The notes: a model not told the origin generated them from the sequence alone. 64,000 bases of DNA from Spongiactinospora sp. TRM90649 (GCF_029382225.1 NZ_JARLTC010000014.1:167284-231283), one strand, 5' to 3'. Shown: positions 52,559 to 62,108, numbered from the stretch's first letter. Numbers and translations are program-made.

Positions 52559-53902
52559 TCAAATGAGGCCGAGGGCGAGCATCGCGTCGGCGACGCGGCG
52601 GAAGCCGTCGATGTTGGCGCCGGCGACGTAGTTGCCCGGCATGCCGTACTCGTCGGCGGTCTCCAGGCAGCGGCCGTGGATGTCCTTCATGATCTCGTGC
52701 AGCCGCTGCTCGGAGAACTCGAAGGTCCAGGAGTCGCGGCTGGCGTTCTGCTGCATCTCCAGGGCGCTGGTGGCGACGCCGCCCGCGTTGGCCGCCTTGC
52801 CGGGGCCGAACGCGACGCCCGCGTCCAGGAAGACCTTGATGGCCTCCGGGGTGGTCGGCATGTTGGCGCCCTCGCCGATCGCGATGCACCCGTTGCGCAC
52901 CAGCTCGGCGGCGTCGCGCCCGCTGATCTCGTTCTGGGTGGCCGACGGCATGGCCACCTCGCACGGCACCTCCCACACGCTGCGGCCGGGCACGAAGCCG
53001 ACGTGCTCGCCGCGCCGGGCCGCGTAGGCGTCGAGCCGCCCGCGCTCGACCTCCTTGATCTGCTTGAGCAGGTCGAGGTCGATGCCCTTCTCGTCAAGCA
53101 CGTAGCCGGAGGAGTCGGAGCAGGCCACCACCACGCCGCCGAGCTGGGTGACCTTCTCGATGGTGTAGAGGGCCACGTTGCCGGAGCCGGAGACCACGAC
53201 GCGCCTGCCGTCGAAGGAGGTGCCGCGCGCCCGCAGCATCTCGTCCACGAAGAACGCGCAGCCGTAGCCGGTGGCCTCGCGGCGCACCTGGGCGCCGCCG
53301 TACACCAGGCCCTTGCCGGTGATCACGCCGGACTCGTAGCGGTTGGTGATCCGCTTGTACTGGCCGAACAGGTAGCCGACCTCCCGGCCGCCCACGCCGA
53401 TGTCACCCGCCGGCACGTCGGTGTACTCGCCGATGTGCCGGTACAGCTCGGTCATGAAGCTCTGGCAGAAGCGCATGACCTCATGGTCGGAGCGCCCCTT
53501 GGGGTCGAAGTCGGAGCCGCCCTTGCCGCCGCCGATGGGCAGCCCGGTCAGGCTGTTCTTGAAGATCTGCTCGAACCCCAGGAACTTGACTATGCCCAGG
53601 TAGACCGACGGGTGGAAGCGCAGCCCGCCCTTGTACGGCCCGAGCGCGCTGTTGAACTCCACCCGGAAGCCGCGGTTGATCTGCACTTCGCCCTGGTCGT
53701 CCATCCACGGGACGCGGAAGATGATCTGCCGCTCGGGCTCGCAGATCCGCTCAATGATCTTGGATTCGGCGTACTCGGGGTGCTTGCCGAGGACCGGGCC
53801 GACGCTTTCCAGAACCTCACGCACCGCCTGGTGGAACTCGATCTCTCCAGGATTGCGGCGCAGGACGTTGTCGTAGATCGGCGACAGTCTCTCATGCAAC
53901 AC
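52559..53902 (-). CDS. gdhA: NADP-type glutamate dehydrogenase
   Basis: Interconverts 2-oxoglutarate plus ammonia and glutamate. From GTG 53902 the protein is 447 residues, exactly the length of hexameric enterobacterial GdhA; AGGAG lies 5 bp before it. An ATG at 53986 would add 28 poorly conserved residues. Motifs: GGLRFHPSV, LPIGGGKGGSDFDPKG with the catalytic Lys, GREVGYLFGQYKR, VVVSGSGNVALYTIEK for the dinucleotide, and NAGGVATSALEMQQNASR. It lies 95 bp downstream of the dehydrogenase gene on the same strand and might receive read-through from that operon. Confidence 0.95.
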   Translation of the reverse strand: MLHERLSPIYDNVLRRNPGEIEFHQAVREVLESVGPVLGKHPEYAESKIIERICEPERQIIFRVPWMDDQGEVQINRGFRVEFNSALGPYKGGLRFHPSVYLGIVKFLGFEQIFKNSLTGLPIGGGKGGSDFDPKGRSDHEVMRFCQSFMTELYRHIGEYTDVPAGDIGVGGREVGYLFGQYKRITNRYESGVITGKGLVYGGAQVRREATGYGCAFFVDEMLRARGTSFDGRRVVVSGSGNVALYTIEKVTQLGGVVVACSDSSGYVLDEKGIDLDLLKQIKEVERGRLDAYAARRGEHVGFVPGRSVWEVPCEVAMPSATQNEISGRDAAELVRNGCIAIGEGANMPTTPEAIKVFLDAGVAFGPGKAANAGGVATSALEMQQNASRDSWTFEFSEQRLHEIMKDIHGRCLETADEYGMPGNYVAGANIDGFRRVADAMLALGLI

Positions 53903-53996
53903 GGGTTCTCCTTGCTCACTCGTACGCGCGTCCTCACTGTACGGGGCGTTACGTGGTGAGTCGGCCCCTGGCATACCCGTACTCATCCTGGCGTGT

Positions 53997-54965
53997 TCAG
54001 GGGATGAGCACGATCTTGCCCACCATCTCGCCCGCCAGCATGGCCGCGAGCCCGTCGGCGGCCTTGGCCAGCGGCAGCGTGCGGTCGATCGCCGGGCGCA
54101 GGCCGGTGTGGACCAGCAGGGCCATCAGGTCCTCCAGCTCACGCCGGGTGCCCATGGTCGAGCCCACGACCTCCAGTTGCAGGAAGAACAGCCGGTTCAG
54201 GTCGGCGGGCGGCGCCGCGCCGCTGGTCGCGCCGGAGACCACCAGCCGCCCACCGGGACGCAGCGCCTTCATCGAGTGCGCCCAGGTCGCCTCGCCGACG
54301 GTCTCCACGACCGCGTCCACGCGTTCCGGCAGCCGCGCGCCCGGCTCGAACGCCCGGTGCGCGCCCAGCCGCAGCGCCGCCGCGCGCTTGGCCTCGGTGC
54401 GCGCGGTGGCCCACACCCGCAGGCCCGCCGCGCGTCCCAGCGCGATGGCGGCGGACGCCACGCCTCCGGACGCGCCCTGCACCAGCACGGTCTGGCCGGG
54501 GCGCGCCTCCGCCTTGGTGAAGAGCATCCGGTAGGCGGTGAGCCACGCCGTCGGCAGGCAGGCGGCGTCCTCGAAGGACAGCTCCGGGGGCTTGCGCACC
54601 ACGTTGCGTGCGGGCACGCTCACGTACCGCGCGAGCGTGCCCTGGTGCTTCTCGCTCAGCAGCGAACGGGCCGGGTCGAGGGTCTCGTCACCGCTCCAGC
54701 CGGGGCTCGCGACGACCGCGTGCACGACGACCTCCTCGCCGGTCCGGGTGTCCACCCCCGCCGCGTCGCAGCCGAGGATCATCGGGAAGCGGTCGGCGGC
54801 GATGCCGACGCCGCGCAGCGTCCACAGGTCGTGGTGGTTGAGCCCGGCGGCCCTCACCTCGACCGTGGTCCACCCTTCCGCGGGCACGGGATCGGGGCGT
54901 TCGCCCACCTCCAGCGCCGACAGCGGGTCGTTCGGGGCGGGGGCGGTCGCGTAGACGGCTAGCAA
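53997..54965 (-). CDS. Zinc-type alcohol dehydrogenase/quinone oxidoreductase-like protein
   Basis: A 322-residue medium-chain dehydrogenase/reductase. It has GLNHHDLWTLRG, LGCDAAGV, the NADPH loop VLVQGASGGVASAAIALGRAAG (about 160-181), and GGRLVVSGATSG. No structural zinc Cys cluster is seen, so it is likelier a zinc-free enoyl or quinone reductase. The start is TTG 54965 with GGAG upstream, overlapping the CoA-transferase stop by 7 bp, so it belongs to the urocanate hydratase operon. A reduction of an enoyl or unsaturated intermediate is an inference from context. Confidence 0.87.
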   Translation of the reverse strand: MLAVYATAPAPNDPLSALEVGERPDPVPAEGWTTVEVRAAGLNHHDLWTLRGVGIAADRFPMILGCDAAGVDTRTGEEVVVHAVVASPGWSGDETLDPARSLLSEKHQGTLARYVSVPARNVVRKPPELSFEDAACLPTAWLTAYRMLFTKAEARPGQTVLVQGASGGVASAAIALGRAAGLRVWATARTEAKRAAALRLGAHRAFEPGARLPERVDAVVETVGEATWAHSMKALRPGGRLVVSGATSGAAPPADLNRLFFLQLEVVGSTMGTRRELEDLMALLVHTGLRPAIDRTLPLAKAADGLAAMLAGEMVGKIVLIP

Positions 54966-56143
54966 AGGTCACTCCGGAGTTCGGTCGTCGATTCCTGGGT
55001 ACGGCCGGCGTCGCCCGCGGCGGCGCCGATGATCTCCTTGGTGTGCTGCCCGATCGACGGCGGCCCCGAGGAGAACGCGGTGTCGATCACCGGCAGCGGC
55101 GAGCCCGGCACGAACACCTCGCCGCTGCCGTCCTCCAGGGGGATGGACCGGACCATCCGGCGGTGCAGCACGTGAGGGTCGGCCGCCACCCGGTCCACGC
55201 TGAAGATCGGGCTGCACGGCACGCCGACCTCGCCCATCCGCTCGGCGACCTCGGCCACCGGGCGCGCGCGGGTCCACCGCTCGATGAGGAGGTCCAGCTC
55301 GGCGCGGTGCTCCAGCCTGCTGTCCGCGGCCGGGCCGGTGAAGTAGGGCAGCAGCTCCGGCGCCTCCACCACCCCGGCCAGCGCCGTCCACATCCGCGTG
55401 GTCATCGGCGCCAGGTAGATGTGGCCGTCGGACGCGGTGTAGGTCCCGGCGTAGGACCGCCGCACCTTGCTGCCGACCCGCATCGGGCTCACGCCGAGCT
55501 GGAGCACCTCGGCCAGGCACGGGCCGAGCAGCGAGACCATGCCGTCCAGCATGCTCAGGTCGGTGAACGAGCCCTCGCCGCTCGCCTGCCTGCGGCTGAG
55601 CCCGAACATCACCGCGAGGGCGGCGTAGAGGCCGGTGACGTGGTCGGGCACGAACAGCCCGGCCTGCATCGGCGTGCCATCGGGCTCCCCGGTCAGGTGC
55701 ACCAGGCCCGACATCGCCTGGATGATGCCGTCGAACGCCGGCCGCCTGGCGTACGGGCTGTCGTTGCCGAAGCCACTGGCGTGCACGTAGACCAGCGCCG
55801 GATTGATCTCCCTGGCCCGCTCGTAGCCGAAGCCGAGGCGCTCGGGGATGCCGACGGCGTAGTTGGTGACCAGCACGTCGGCGGTGCGCAGCAGCTCGAC
55901 CAGGGCCTCCTGCGCCTCGCCGGACTTCAGGTCCAGCATCACGCTGCGCTTGTTGCGGTTCAGCGCGTGGAAGTAGACGTCGTTGTACGACAGGGTGATC
56001 GTGCTGCGGCTGGCGTCGCCCTCCGGCGGCTCCACCTTGATCACGTCGGCGCCCTGGTCGGCCAGGATCTGGCTGCAGAACGGCCCGGCGATGTAGTGGC
56101 CGAACTCCAGGACGCGGATGCCGGAAAGCGGTGCCACGCTCAC
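54959..56143 (-). CDS. CaiB/BaiF family CoA transferase
   Basis: Family III CoA transferase, 394 residues. It begins APLSGIRVLEFGHYIAGPFCSQILADQGADVIKVEPP, has RNKRSVMLDLKSGEAQEAL, the catalytic-Asp region EGSFTDLSMLDGMVSLLG (about 200-217), and SYAGTYTASDGHIYLAP. These enzymes move CoA between organic acids such as formyl, oxalyl, carnitine or bile-acid compounds; the pair here is unknown. The GTG start overlaps the urocanate hydratase stop by GTGA. It lies between hutU and a reductase, with an acyl-CoA synthetase and an enoyl-CoA hydratase upstream. Confidence 0.92.
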   Translation of the reverse strand: MSVAPLSGIRVLEFGHYIAGPFCSQILADQGADVIKVEPPEGDASRSTITLSYNDVYFHALNRNKRSVMLDLKSGEAQEALVELLRTADVLVTNYAVGIPERLGFGYERAREINPALVYVHASGFGNDSPYARRPAFDGIIQAMSGLVHLTGEPDGTPMQAGLFVPDHVTGLYAALAVMFGLSRRQASGEGSFTDLSMLDGMVSLLGPCLAEVLQLGVSPMRVGSKVRRSYAGTYTASDGHIYLAPMTTRMWTALAGVVEAPELLPYFTGPAADSRLEHRAELDLLIERWTRARPVAEVAERMGEVGVPCSPIFSVDRVAADPHVLHRRMVRSIPLEDGSGEVFVPGSPLPVIDTAFSSGPPSIGQHTKEIIGAAAGDAGRTQESTTELRSDLC

Positions 56144-57825
56144 GGGGTCCCCTTCCCGGCCTCTACCGACAGGCTCGGCGTCCAGATGCCCTGCTCTGCG
56201 GCGAACTCGACGGCGCGCGGGTATCCGGCGTCGGCATGGCGCACCACGCCGCTGCCCGGGTCGTTGGTCATCACCCGGTCCACGCGCAGCGCGGCCAGCG
56301 GGGTGCCGTCGGCGATCACCACCATGCCGGTGTGGACCGACCGGCCGATCCCGGTGCCGCCGCCGTGCTGCACGCCGACCCACGTCGCGCCGCTGGACGC
56401 GTTGAGCAGCGCGTTGAGCACCGGCCAGTCGGCGATGGCGTCGCTGCCGTCGAGCATGCCCTCGGTCTCCCGGTAGGGGGAGGCGACCGAGCCCGAGTCC
56501 AGGTGCTCGCGGCCGATCGCGACCGGCGCGCGCACCTTGCCGTCGCGGACCAGGTCGTTGATGACCTTGCCCGCGCGGGCGCGCTCGCCGTAGCCGAGCA
56601 TGCAGGTGCGCGCGGGCAGGCCCTGCACGCGGACGTGGCGGGCGGCCAGCCGCAGCCACCGGGTGACCGACTGGTTGTCGGCGAACTCCTCCAGCATCGC
56701 GGCGTCGATGACGGCGATGTCGGCCGGGTCGCCGGACAGCGCGATCCACCGGCAGTGGCCCTTGGCCTCGCAGAACAGCGGGCGGATGTAGGCGGCGATG
56801 AAGCCGGGGAAGTCGAAGGCCCGCTTGAACCCGCCGAGGTCGGCCTCCACGCGGATGCCGTTGCCGTACTCGAAGACCTCCGTGCCCCGGTCGTGCAGCG
56901 CGGACAGCGCCCTGACGTGGTCGGCCATGCTCGCGCGGGCGCGCAGCACGTAGGTCCTCGGGTCGTTGGCGCGCAGGTCGGCGGTCTCCCGCTCGGAAAG
57001 GCCAGGGACGGCGTACAGCAGCGGGTCGTGCGCCGAGGTCTGGTCGGTGGCGATGTCCACGGGGACGTCGCGAGAGACGATCTCGGGCAGCACCTCGGCG
57101 GCGTTGGCCCGCAGCCCGATGGACAGGGCCCGCCGCTGGTCCTTGGCCGCCAGCGCGACGGCGAGCGCGTGGTCGAGGTCGTCGGCCTGGGCGTCCAGGT
57201 AGCCCAGCCGCATCCGCCGGTCGATCTTGGCCTGGTCGACCTCCAGGCACAGGACCACCCCGCCGTTCATGGTGATCGCCAGCGGCTGCGCGCCGCCCAT
57301 GCCGCCGAGGCCCGCCGTGACCGTCAGGGTGCCCGCCAGCGTTCCTCCGAAGCGCCGGTCGGCCACGGCCGCGAACGTCTCGAACGTGCTCTGCAGGATG
57401 CCCTGCGACCCGATGTAGGCCCACGAACCGGCCGTCATCTGGCCGAACATCGTCAGCCCCGCGTCCTCCAGCCGGCGGAACTCCTCCAGCGTGGCCCACT
57501 CCGGCACGATCATCGCGTTGGAGATGAGCACCCGGGGCGCCCACTCGTGCGTGCGGAACACCGCCACCGCACGGCCCGACTGCACCAGCATGGTCTCGTC
57601 GTCGGCCAGCCGTCGCAGCGTCGCCACGATCGCGTCGAAGTCCCGCCAGGACCGCGCCGCACGGCCGTTGCCCCCGTAGACGACGAGGTCCTCAGGACGC
57701 TCGGCGACATCGGGGTCCAGGTTGTTCATGAGCATCCGCAGGGCCGCCTCCTGCGCCCAGCCCCGGCAGGTCAGGTCACCGCCGTGCGGCGCCCGGACCG
57801 TCCGTGCTCCCGCCGTTCCCGCCAT
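56140..57825 (-). CDS. hutU: Urocanate hydratase
   Basis: NAD-dependent enzyme adding water to urocanate to give imidazolonepropionate. The 561 residues match the family: NLDPDVAERPEDLVVYGGNG and GKAARSW-like GRAARSWRDF, QSGRAVAVFRTHEWAPRVLI, FGQMTAGSWAYIGSQGILQ, GLGGMGGAQP for NAD, VFEYGNGIRVEA, a Cys in GLPARTCMLGYGERA, HLDSGSVASPYRETEGM and NASSGATWVGVQHGGG. ATG 57825 has GGAGGAA 6 bp upstream. No hutH, hutI or hutG is adjacent; the neighbours are CoA-dependent enzymes, so its substrate could be a urocanate relative rather than urocanate from histidine. Confidence 0.93.
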   Translation of the reverse strand: MAGTAGARTVRAPHGGDLTCRGWAQEAALRMLMNNLDPDVAERPEDLVVYGGNGRAARSWRDFDAIVATLRRLADDETMLVQSGRAVAVFRTHEWAPRVLISNAMIVPEWATLEEFRRLEDAGLTMFGQMTAGSWAYIGSQGILQSTFETFAAVADRRFGGTLAGTLTVTAGLGGMGGAQPLAITMNGGVVLCLEVDQAKIDRRMRLGYLDAQADDLDHALAVALAAKDQRRALSIGLRANAAEVLPEIVSRDVPVDIATDQTSAHDPLLYAVPGLSERETADLRANDPRTYVLRARASMADHVRALSALHDRGTEVFEYGNGIRVEADLGGFKRAFDFPGFIAAYIRPLFCEAKGHCRWIALSGDPADIAVIDAAMLEEFADNQSVTRWLRLAARHVRVQGLPARTCMLGYGERARAGKVINDLVRDGKVRAPVAIGREHLDSGSVASPYRETEGMLDGSDAIADWPVLNALLNASSGATWVGVQHGGGTGIGRSVHTGMVVIADGTPLAALRVDRVMTNDPGSGVVRHADAGYPRAVEFAAEQGIWTPSLSVEAGKGTP

Positions 57826-57839
57826 CCGCTTTCCTCCGT

Positions 57840-57875
57840 TCATGTGTGAGCCGCCGGTCATGTGTGAGCCGCCGG
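57840..57875 (-). repeat. Perfect 18-bp tandem duplication before hutU
   Basis: TCATGTGTGAGCCGCCGG occurs twice in a row (57840-57857, 57858-57875), covering the space between the enoyl-CoA hydratase stop and the hutU Shine-Dalgarno. Each unit contains an extra ATG on the minus strand in the hutU frame, which could act as a weak alternative start. Confidence 0.9.
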
Positions 57876-58739
57876 CTATTCGCTGGGCTTCGCGGACTTC
57901 GGGCCGAACGGCTCCGGCAGGAACGGCTCGTCGCGGGCCCTCAGGAACGCCTTGAGCCCGCCCTCGGCCTTGGCCTCGTTCAGCCGTTCGCGGTCCGGGC
58001 CGTAGGAGGAGTGCGCCATCGCGTTCAGCGCGCCGTTCAGCAGCAGGCCGCTGTCCAGGCCGGACGCGCGCAGGCCCAGCATGGTGATGGCCTTGTTCAG
58101 CCGCACCGACGAGGCGGGCACCAGCGCGATGCGCCGGGCCAGCCGCCGCGCGGCGGGCAGCAGGTCCTCCGGCGCGACGACCTCGTTGACCACGCCGATG
58201 CGCAGCGCCTCGGTCGCGTCGAAGTGGTCGCCGGTCAGGGCGTAGCGGTTGGCGTTCTTCCAGCCGCACAGCGCGGCGAACAGGAAGATGGAGCTGGAGG
58301 TCATCCGCACCTCCGGCTGGGCGAACACCGCGTCGCTGGAGGCGATGGTGATGTCGCAGGCCAGGCTGTACCAGAACCCGCCGCCCATGCACCAGCCGTT
58401 GACCGCCGCGATCACCGGCTTGGACAGGCTCCAGATCTCCCGCAGGTGGTCCATTTCCGCCTGGTTGCGTTCGTACCAGGTGGAGATGACCTCCGACGGG
58501 TAGCGAGCGGCCGGGTCGGAGGAGCCCTCGACGGCCGACATGTCGTAGCCGGAGCAGAACGCCCGGCCCCGGCCGGTCAGGATGATCGCGCGCACCTCCG
58601 GGTCGGCTCCGGCGCGGCGCAGGGCGTCGTGCAGCTCCCGCTCCAGGTCGGCCGACAGGGCGTTCATGACCTCGGGCCGGTTCAGGGTGACGGTGGCGAC
58701 CGCGTCGTCCACCTCGTACAGGATCGTTGCGTAGTCCAC
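57876..58739 (-). CDS. Enoyl-CoA hydratase/isomerase family protein
   Basis: Crotonase-fold enzyme, 287 residues, acting on an acyl-CoA. It has VATVTLNRPEVMNALS, IILTGRGRAFCSGYDMSAVEG (oxyanion loop), KPVIAAVNGWCMGGGFWYSLACDITIAS (second oxyanion loop and active-site region) and FAQPEVRMTSSS. At the first catalytic-Glu position the local sequence is WCMGGGFWYSLACD, lacking the usual Glu of hydratases, while Glu-Val in QPEVRM is present. It may therefore be an isomerase or a different crotonase activity. GTG start; it lies 11 bp downstream of the acyl-CoA synthetase. Confidence 0.88.
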   Translation of the reverse strand: MDYATILYEVDDAVATVTLNRPEVMNALSADLERELHDALRRAGADPEVRAIILTGRGRAFCSGYDMSAVEGSSDPAARYPSEVISTWYERNQAEMDHLREIWSLSKPVIAAVNGWCMGGGFWYSLACDITIASSDAVFAQPEVRMTSSSIFLFAALCGWKNANRYALTGDHFDATEALRIGVVNEVVAPEDLLPAARRLARRIALVPASSVRLNKAITMLGLRASGLDSGLLLNGALNAMAHSSYGPDRERLNEAKAEGGLKAFLRARDEPFLPEPFGPKSAKPSE

Positions 58740-58750
58740 GGCGGGTCTTC

Positions 58751-60970
58751 CTATTCCTGGTCGGCGGGTGTCTGGGAGTCGGGGACACGGGGTCCGGCCG
58801 CCGCGACGATCCGGAGGTCGAGCACCCGCACGCCCTGCCCCCGTGGCAGTACGGCGACCGGGTTCAGGTCGATCTCCACCTCGGCCACGCGCAGGTCGGC
58901 GGCCAGCCGCGCGACCCGCTGGACGAGGCCGGCGAAGGCTTCGGCGTCGGCGGGCGGGGCGCCCCGGTAACCGGCGAACAGGCGGGCCAGGGGTGTGCCG
59001 GCCACCATCCGGCGGACCTCTTCCGATGAGACCGGCAGCAGCGAGAGCGCCGGGTCGGGCTGCAGCTCGACCAGCGTGCCGCCCGCCCCGAGCGCCAGCA
59101 CCTGGCCGAACACCGGGTCGAGCCCGCAGCCGACGAACGCCTCGACGCCGCCGGTGACCATCTCCTCCAGCACGACCTGCGGCGCGGCCTCGCCGAGGTG
59201 ACCCGCCACCGAGGAGGTCACGGCCTCGTACGCCTCGCGCACCCGCTCGGGCGTGGCCAGGCCGACGGCGACACCGCCGACGTCGCTCTTGTGCACCACC
59301 TTCGGCGAGGCGGTCTTGAGCACGACGGGGAAGCCGATCGACTCGGCCGCCGCGACCGCGCCGGCGGCGGTGTCGGCGGCGATCCGGCGGGGCAGCGGCA
59401 GGTCGTACCGCTCGGCCAGCTCGGCCAGCACGTCGTGGGAGACCTGCCCGGACGGCGAGGCGGAAAGGGCACGGCGCACGGCGGACAGCGACTCCGGCCG
59501 CGCCTCGTGCGCCTCGGCCGTACCGGGTGCCCGCCCGCGCCCGGCGGTGACGGCGGCGACGGCCGCCATCCCGGCGCGGGTGCCGTGCACTACCGGGATG
59601 TCCGAGCCGGCCAGCGCCCGCTCGGTGAACGGGTGCAGCCCGCCGCCGTAGTTGGACAGCACCATGACCGGCGTGCCGGAGCCCTCCCGGACGCCGGGCA
59701 GGGTCGCCAGCAGGCGGCCGTAGGAGCCGGCCAGCCGCTCGCCCAGCGACGGCGGCGCGTCCAGGACGACGGCCAGCAGGTCCACCGCCCGGTCACCGGC
59801 CACGGCGGCGGCGAGCCGTCCGAACCGCTCGGGGTCGCCGACCAACTGGCCGGTGCCGTCCAGCGGGTTGGCGATCGTGGCGAACTCCGGCAGGATCCGC
59901 GCCAGCTCCTCGCGGGTGCCCGGCGACAGCTCGGCCAGCCGTACCGCGCCGCCGTCCCGGTGGGCGCCGAAGTCGGCGGCGACGTCGGCGATCAGCCCGA
60001 TCTCGCCGCCGGACAGGCCGAGGAACGCCACGCGGTCCCCGGCCGGGGCGGTGCGTATGGTCGAGAGCGCGACCAGTGCCTCGGTCAGCTCGTCGTAGTC
60101 GGTGACCGTCACGATCCCGGCCCTGCGGCAGAACGCCTCGTAGGCCCGCGCGTCCCCGGCGATCGCGCCGGTGTGCGAGGCGACGTTGCGCGCGCCCAGC
60201 TCGGTCCGGCCGACCTTCAGGGCCACCACCGCGACGCCGTTGTCGTGGCCTTTGCGGACCGCGGCCAGCACGCCCTCGGCGTCGCTCAGGCCCTCCACCA
60301 CGACGCCGACCGCGCGGGTGGCGGGGTCCTGCACGAAGTGGTCGAGGTAGTCGGCCAGCCCGGTCACGGTCCCGTTGCCGCTGGAGACCACGTAGGAGAA
60401 CCGGAGCCGCCCGGAACCGGCCAGCAGGATGCACCCCGACCCGGACTGCGACACCACCGCGACCGGGCCGGGACGCAGGTCCGTGCCGAAGTCGGCGGCG
60501 GTCAGCCACAGGTCGCGGCCGGGGTTGAACAGGCCCAGGCAGTTCGGGCCGACCACGCTCATGCCGTGGCGGGCGGCCGACTCGCGCAGGCGGGCGGCCC
60601 GCGCCGCGCCGTCGGCGGTCTCCTCGAACCCCGAGGCGTAGACGACCGCGCCACGGCAGCCCTTCCGCCCGGCCTGCTCGACCAGCTCGGGCACGGTCTC
60701 GCCCGGCGTGCAGAGCAGTGCCACGGTCGGGATCTCCGGCACGTCGGCAAGCGTCCGGTAGACCGGGACGCCCTCGACGTCCTCGCCGCTGCGGTGCACG
60801 CCGTACACCGTGCCGCCGAAGCCGGACCGCTGGAGGTTGGCGAGGATGCGCATGCCGGTGGAGCCGGGGCGGGCCGACAGTCCGACGATCACGATGCTCT
60901 TCGGGTTCAGCAGATCCGCGAGCGCGGGCTGACGATATGTTCGGTCAGGGCCAATAGGTTCAGTGCTCAT
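58751..60970 (-). CDS. NDP-forming acyl-CoA synthetase (fused alpha-beta)
   Basis: Makes an acyl-CoA from acid, CoA and ATP through a phosphohistidine enzyme; single-chain form of 739 residues. Domains in order: CoA-binding (ALADLLNPKSIVIVGLSARPGSTG, about 15-140), succinyl-CoA ligase-like (GPNCLGLFNPGRDLWLTA, VVSQSGSG, ASHTGAIAGDARAYEAF with the likely phospho-His), and a C-terminal ATP-grasp (about 515-735: GFPVVLKTASPKVVHKSDVGGVAVGL, EVEIDLNPVAVLP). The acid is unknown; its location suggests it activates the ABC-imported compound. It overlaps the ATPase gene by 11 bp. Confidence 0.92.
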   Translation of the reverse strand: MSTEPIGPDRTYRQPALADLLNPKSIVIVGLSARPGSTGMRILANLQRSGFGGTVYGVHRSGEDVEGVPVYRTLADVPEIPTVALLCTPGETVPELVEQAGRKGCRGAVVYASGFEETADGAARAARLRESAARHGMSVVGPNCLGLFNPGRDLWLTAADFGTDLRPGPVAVVSQSGSGCILLAGSGRLRFSYVVSSGNGTVTGLADYLDHFVQDPATRAVGVVVEGLSDAEGVLAAVRKGHDNGVAVVALKVGRTELGARNVASHTGAIAGDARAYEAFCRRAGIVTVTDYDELTEALVALSTIRTAPAGDRVAFLGLSGGEIGLIADVAADFGAHRDGGAVRLAELSPGTREELARILPEFATIANPLDGTGQLVGDPERFGRLAAAVAGDRAVDLLAVVLDAPPSLGERLAGSYGRLLATLPGVREGSGTPVMVLSNYGGGLHPFTERALAGSDIPVVHGTRAGMAAVAAVTAGRGRAPGTAEAHEARPESLSAVRRALSASPSGQVSHDVLAELAERYDLPLPRRIAADTAAGAVAAAESIGFPVVLKTASPKVVHKSDVGGVAVGLATPERVREAYEAVTSSVAGHLGEAAPQVVLEEMVTGGVEAFVGCGLDPVFGQVLALGAGGTLVELQPDPALSLLPVSSEEVRRMVAGTPLARLFAGYRGAPPADAEAFAGLVQRVARLAADLRVAEVEIDLNPVAVLPRGQGVRVLDLRIVAAAGPRVPDSQTPADQE

Positions 60971-62108
60971 GCGGCACCGCCACCACCTGGGTCGTGTCGA
61001 GGTACGCGGTCAGCTCGCCGCCGTGCCGGATCGAGTCGCGGGCGTCGTGGGGCAGGACGGCGCGCAGCCGCACGCCGTCGGCGGTGCGGACGGTGACCCG
61101 CACCGCGTTGCCCAGGTACAGGTCGTCGAGCACGTGCAGTTCCAGCCGGGCCGGGGCCGGCCCGGCGGGGGTCAGGCCCAGCGCCTCCTCAGGAATGCTC
61201 AGCCCGACCCGCTCGGCCGGCTCCAGCGGCTGCCCGCAGGCGACCTCCAGCTCGCACCCGGCGAAGCCGACGCGCGCCCGCTCCCCGGTGACCCCGGCCA
61301 TGGTGGCCTCGGCCACGTTGTGCCCGCCGAAGAAGCTCGCCACGAACCCGTTGCGCGGCCGGGTGTACAGCTCCTCGGCGGTGCCCATGGCGTCGATCCG
61401 CCCGTCGTGCATGATGACGATCCAGTCCGAGAGGGTCAGCGCCTCCTCACGGTCGTGCGTCACGTAGACGGTCGTCGCCGCCGCCTCGTGGTGCAGCCGC
61501 CGCAGCTCCACCGCCATGCGCATGCGCAGTTCGCGGTCCAGCGCGCCGAGCGGCTCGTCCATCAGCAGCAGTTGCGGCCGGAAGGCCAGCGCGCGGGCGA
61601 CGGCCACCCGCTGCTGCTGCCCGCCGGACAGCTCGCGCGGCAGCCGGGCGCCGAGCGCGCCCAGACCGACCAGTTCCAGCATCTCGGCCACCCGCCGGTC
61701 GCGGTCCGGCTTCGGCCAGCGGCGCATCTTCAGGCCGTAGGCGATGTTGTCCGCGGCCGTCATGTGCGGGAACAGCGCGTAGTTCTGGAACACCATGCCG
61801 ATCTCGCGCGACGCCGGGGGCACCCGGGTCACGTCGCGGCCGTCGATGAGCACCTCGCCCTGGTCAGGGGAGAGGAACCCCGCGACGACGCGCAGGATCG
61901 TGGTCTTCCCCGAGCCGCTGGGCCCCAGCACGGTGACGAAGTTGCCCCGGTCGGCGACCAGGTCGATGCCGCGCAGCGCCTCGGTCCCGCCGAAGCGCTT
62001 GACCAGCCCGCGCAGCTCCAGCCCGGCCGGCGCGGACGGCGGTGCCGGCGGTGCCGGGGCGTCGGCCACGACCTCCTGCCGCGGCTTCTTCCGTGCCCTG
62101 ACGTTCAA
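60960..62108 (-). CDS. ABC transporter ATP-binding protein (PotA/FbpC type)
   Basis: Energises import. The 382 residues contain LVKRFGGTEALRGIDL, Walker A VLGPSGSGKTT (about 57-67), Q-loop VFQNYALFPHM, signature LSGGQQQRVAVARAL, Walker B LLLMDEPLGALD, VTHDREEAL, and a C-terminal TOBE domain. This subgroup serves polyamine, iron(III), spermidine-like or 2-aminoethylphosphonate importers. TTG 62108 has GGAGG 5 bp upstream and overlaps the permease stop by TTGA. A Pro/Ala-rich stretch of about 20 residues precedes the ATPase fold. Confidence 0.93.
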   Translation of the reverse strand: MNVRARKKPRQEVVADAPAPPAPPSAPAGLELRGLVKRFGGTEALRGIDLVADRGNFVTVLGPSGSGKTTILRVVAGFLSPDQGEVLIDGRDVTRVPPASREIGMVFQNYALFPHMTAADNIAYGLKMRRWPKPDRDRRVAEMLELVGLGALGARLPRELSGGQQQRVAVARALAFRPQLLLMDEPLGALDRELRMRMAVELRRLHHEAAATTVYVTHDREEALTLSDWIVIMHDGRIDAMGTAEELYTRPRNGFVASFFGGHNVAEATMAGVTGERARVGFAGCELEVACGQPLEPAERVGLSIPEEALGLTPAGPAPARLELHVLDDLYLGNAVRVTVRTADGVRLRAVLPHDARDSIRHGGELTAYLDTTQVVAVPHEH

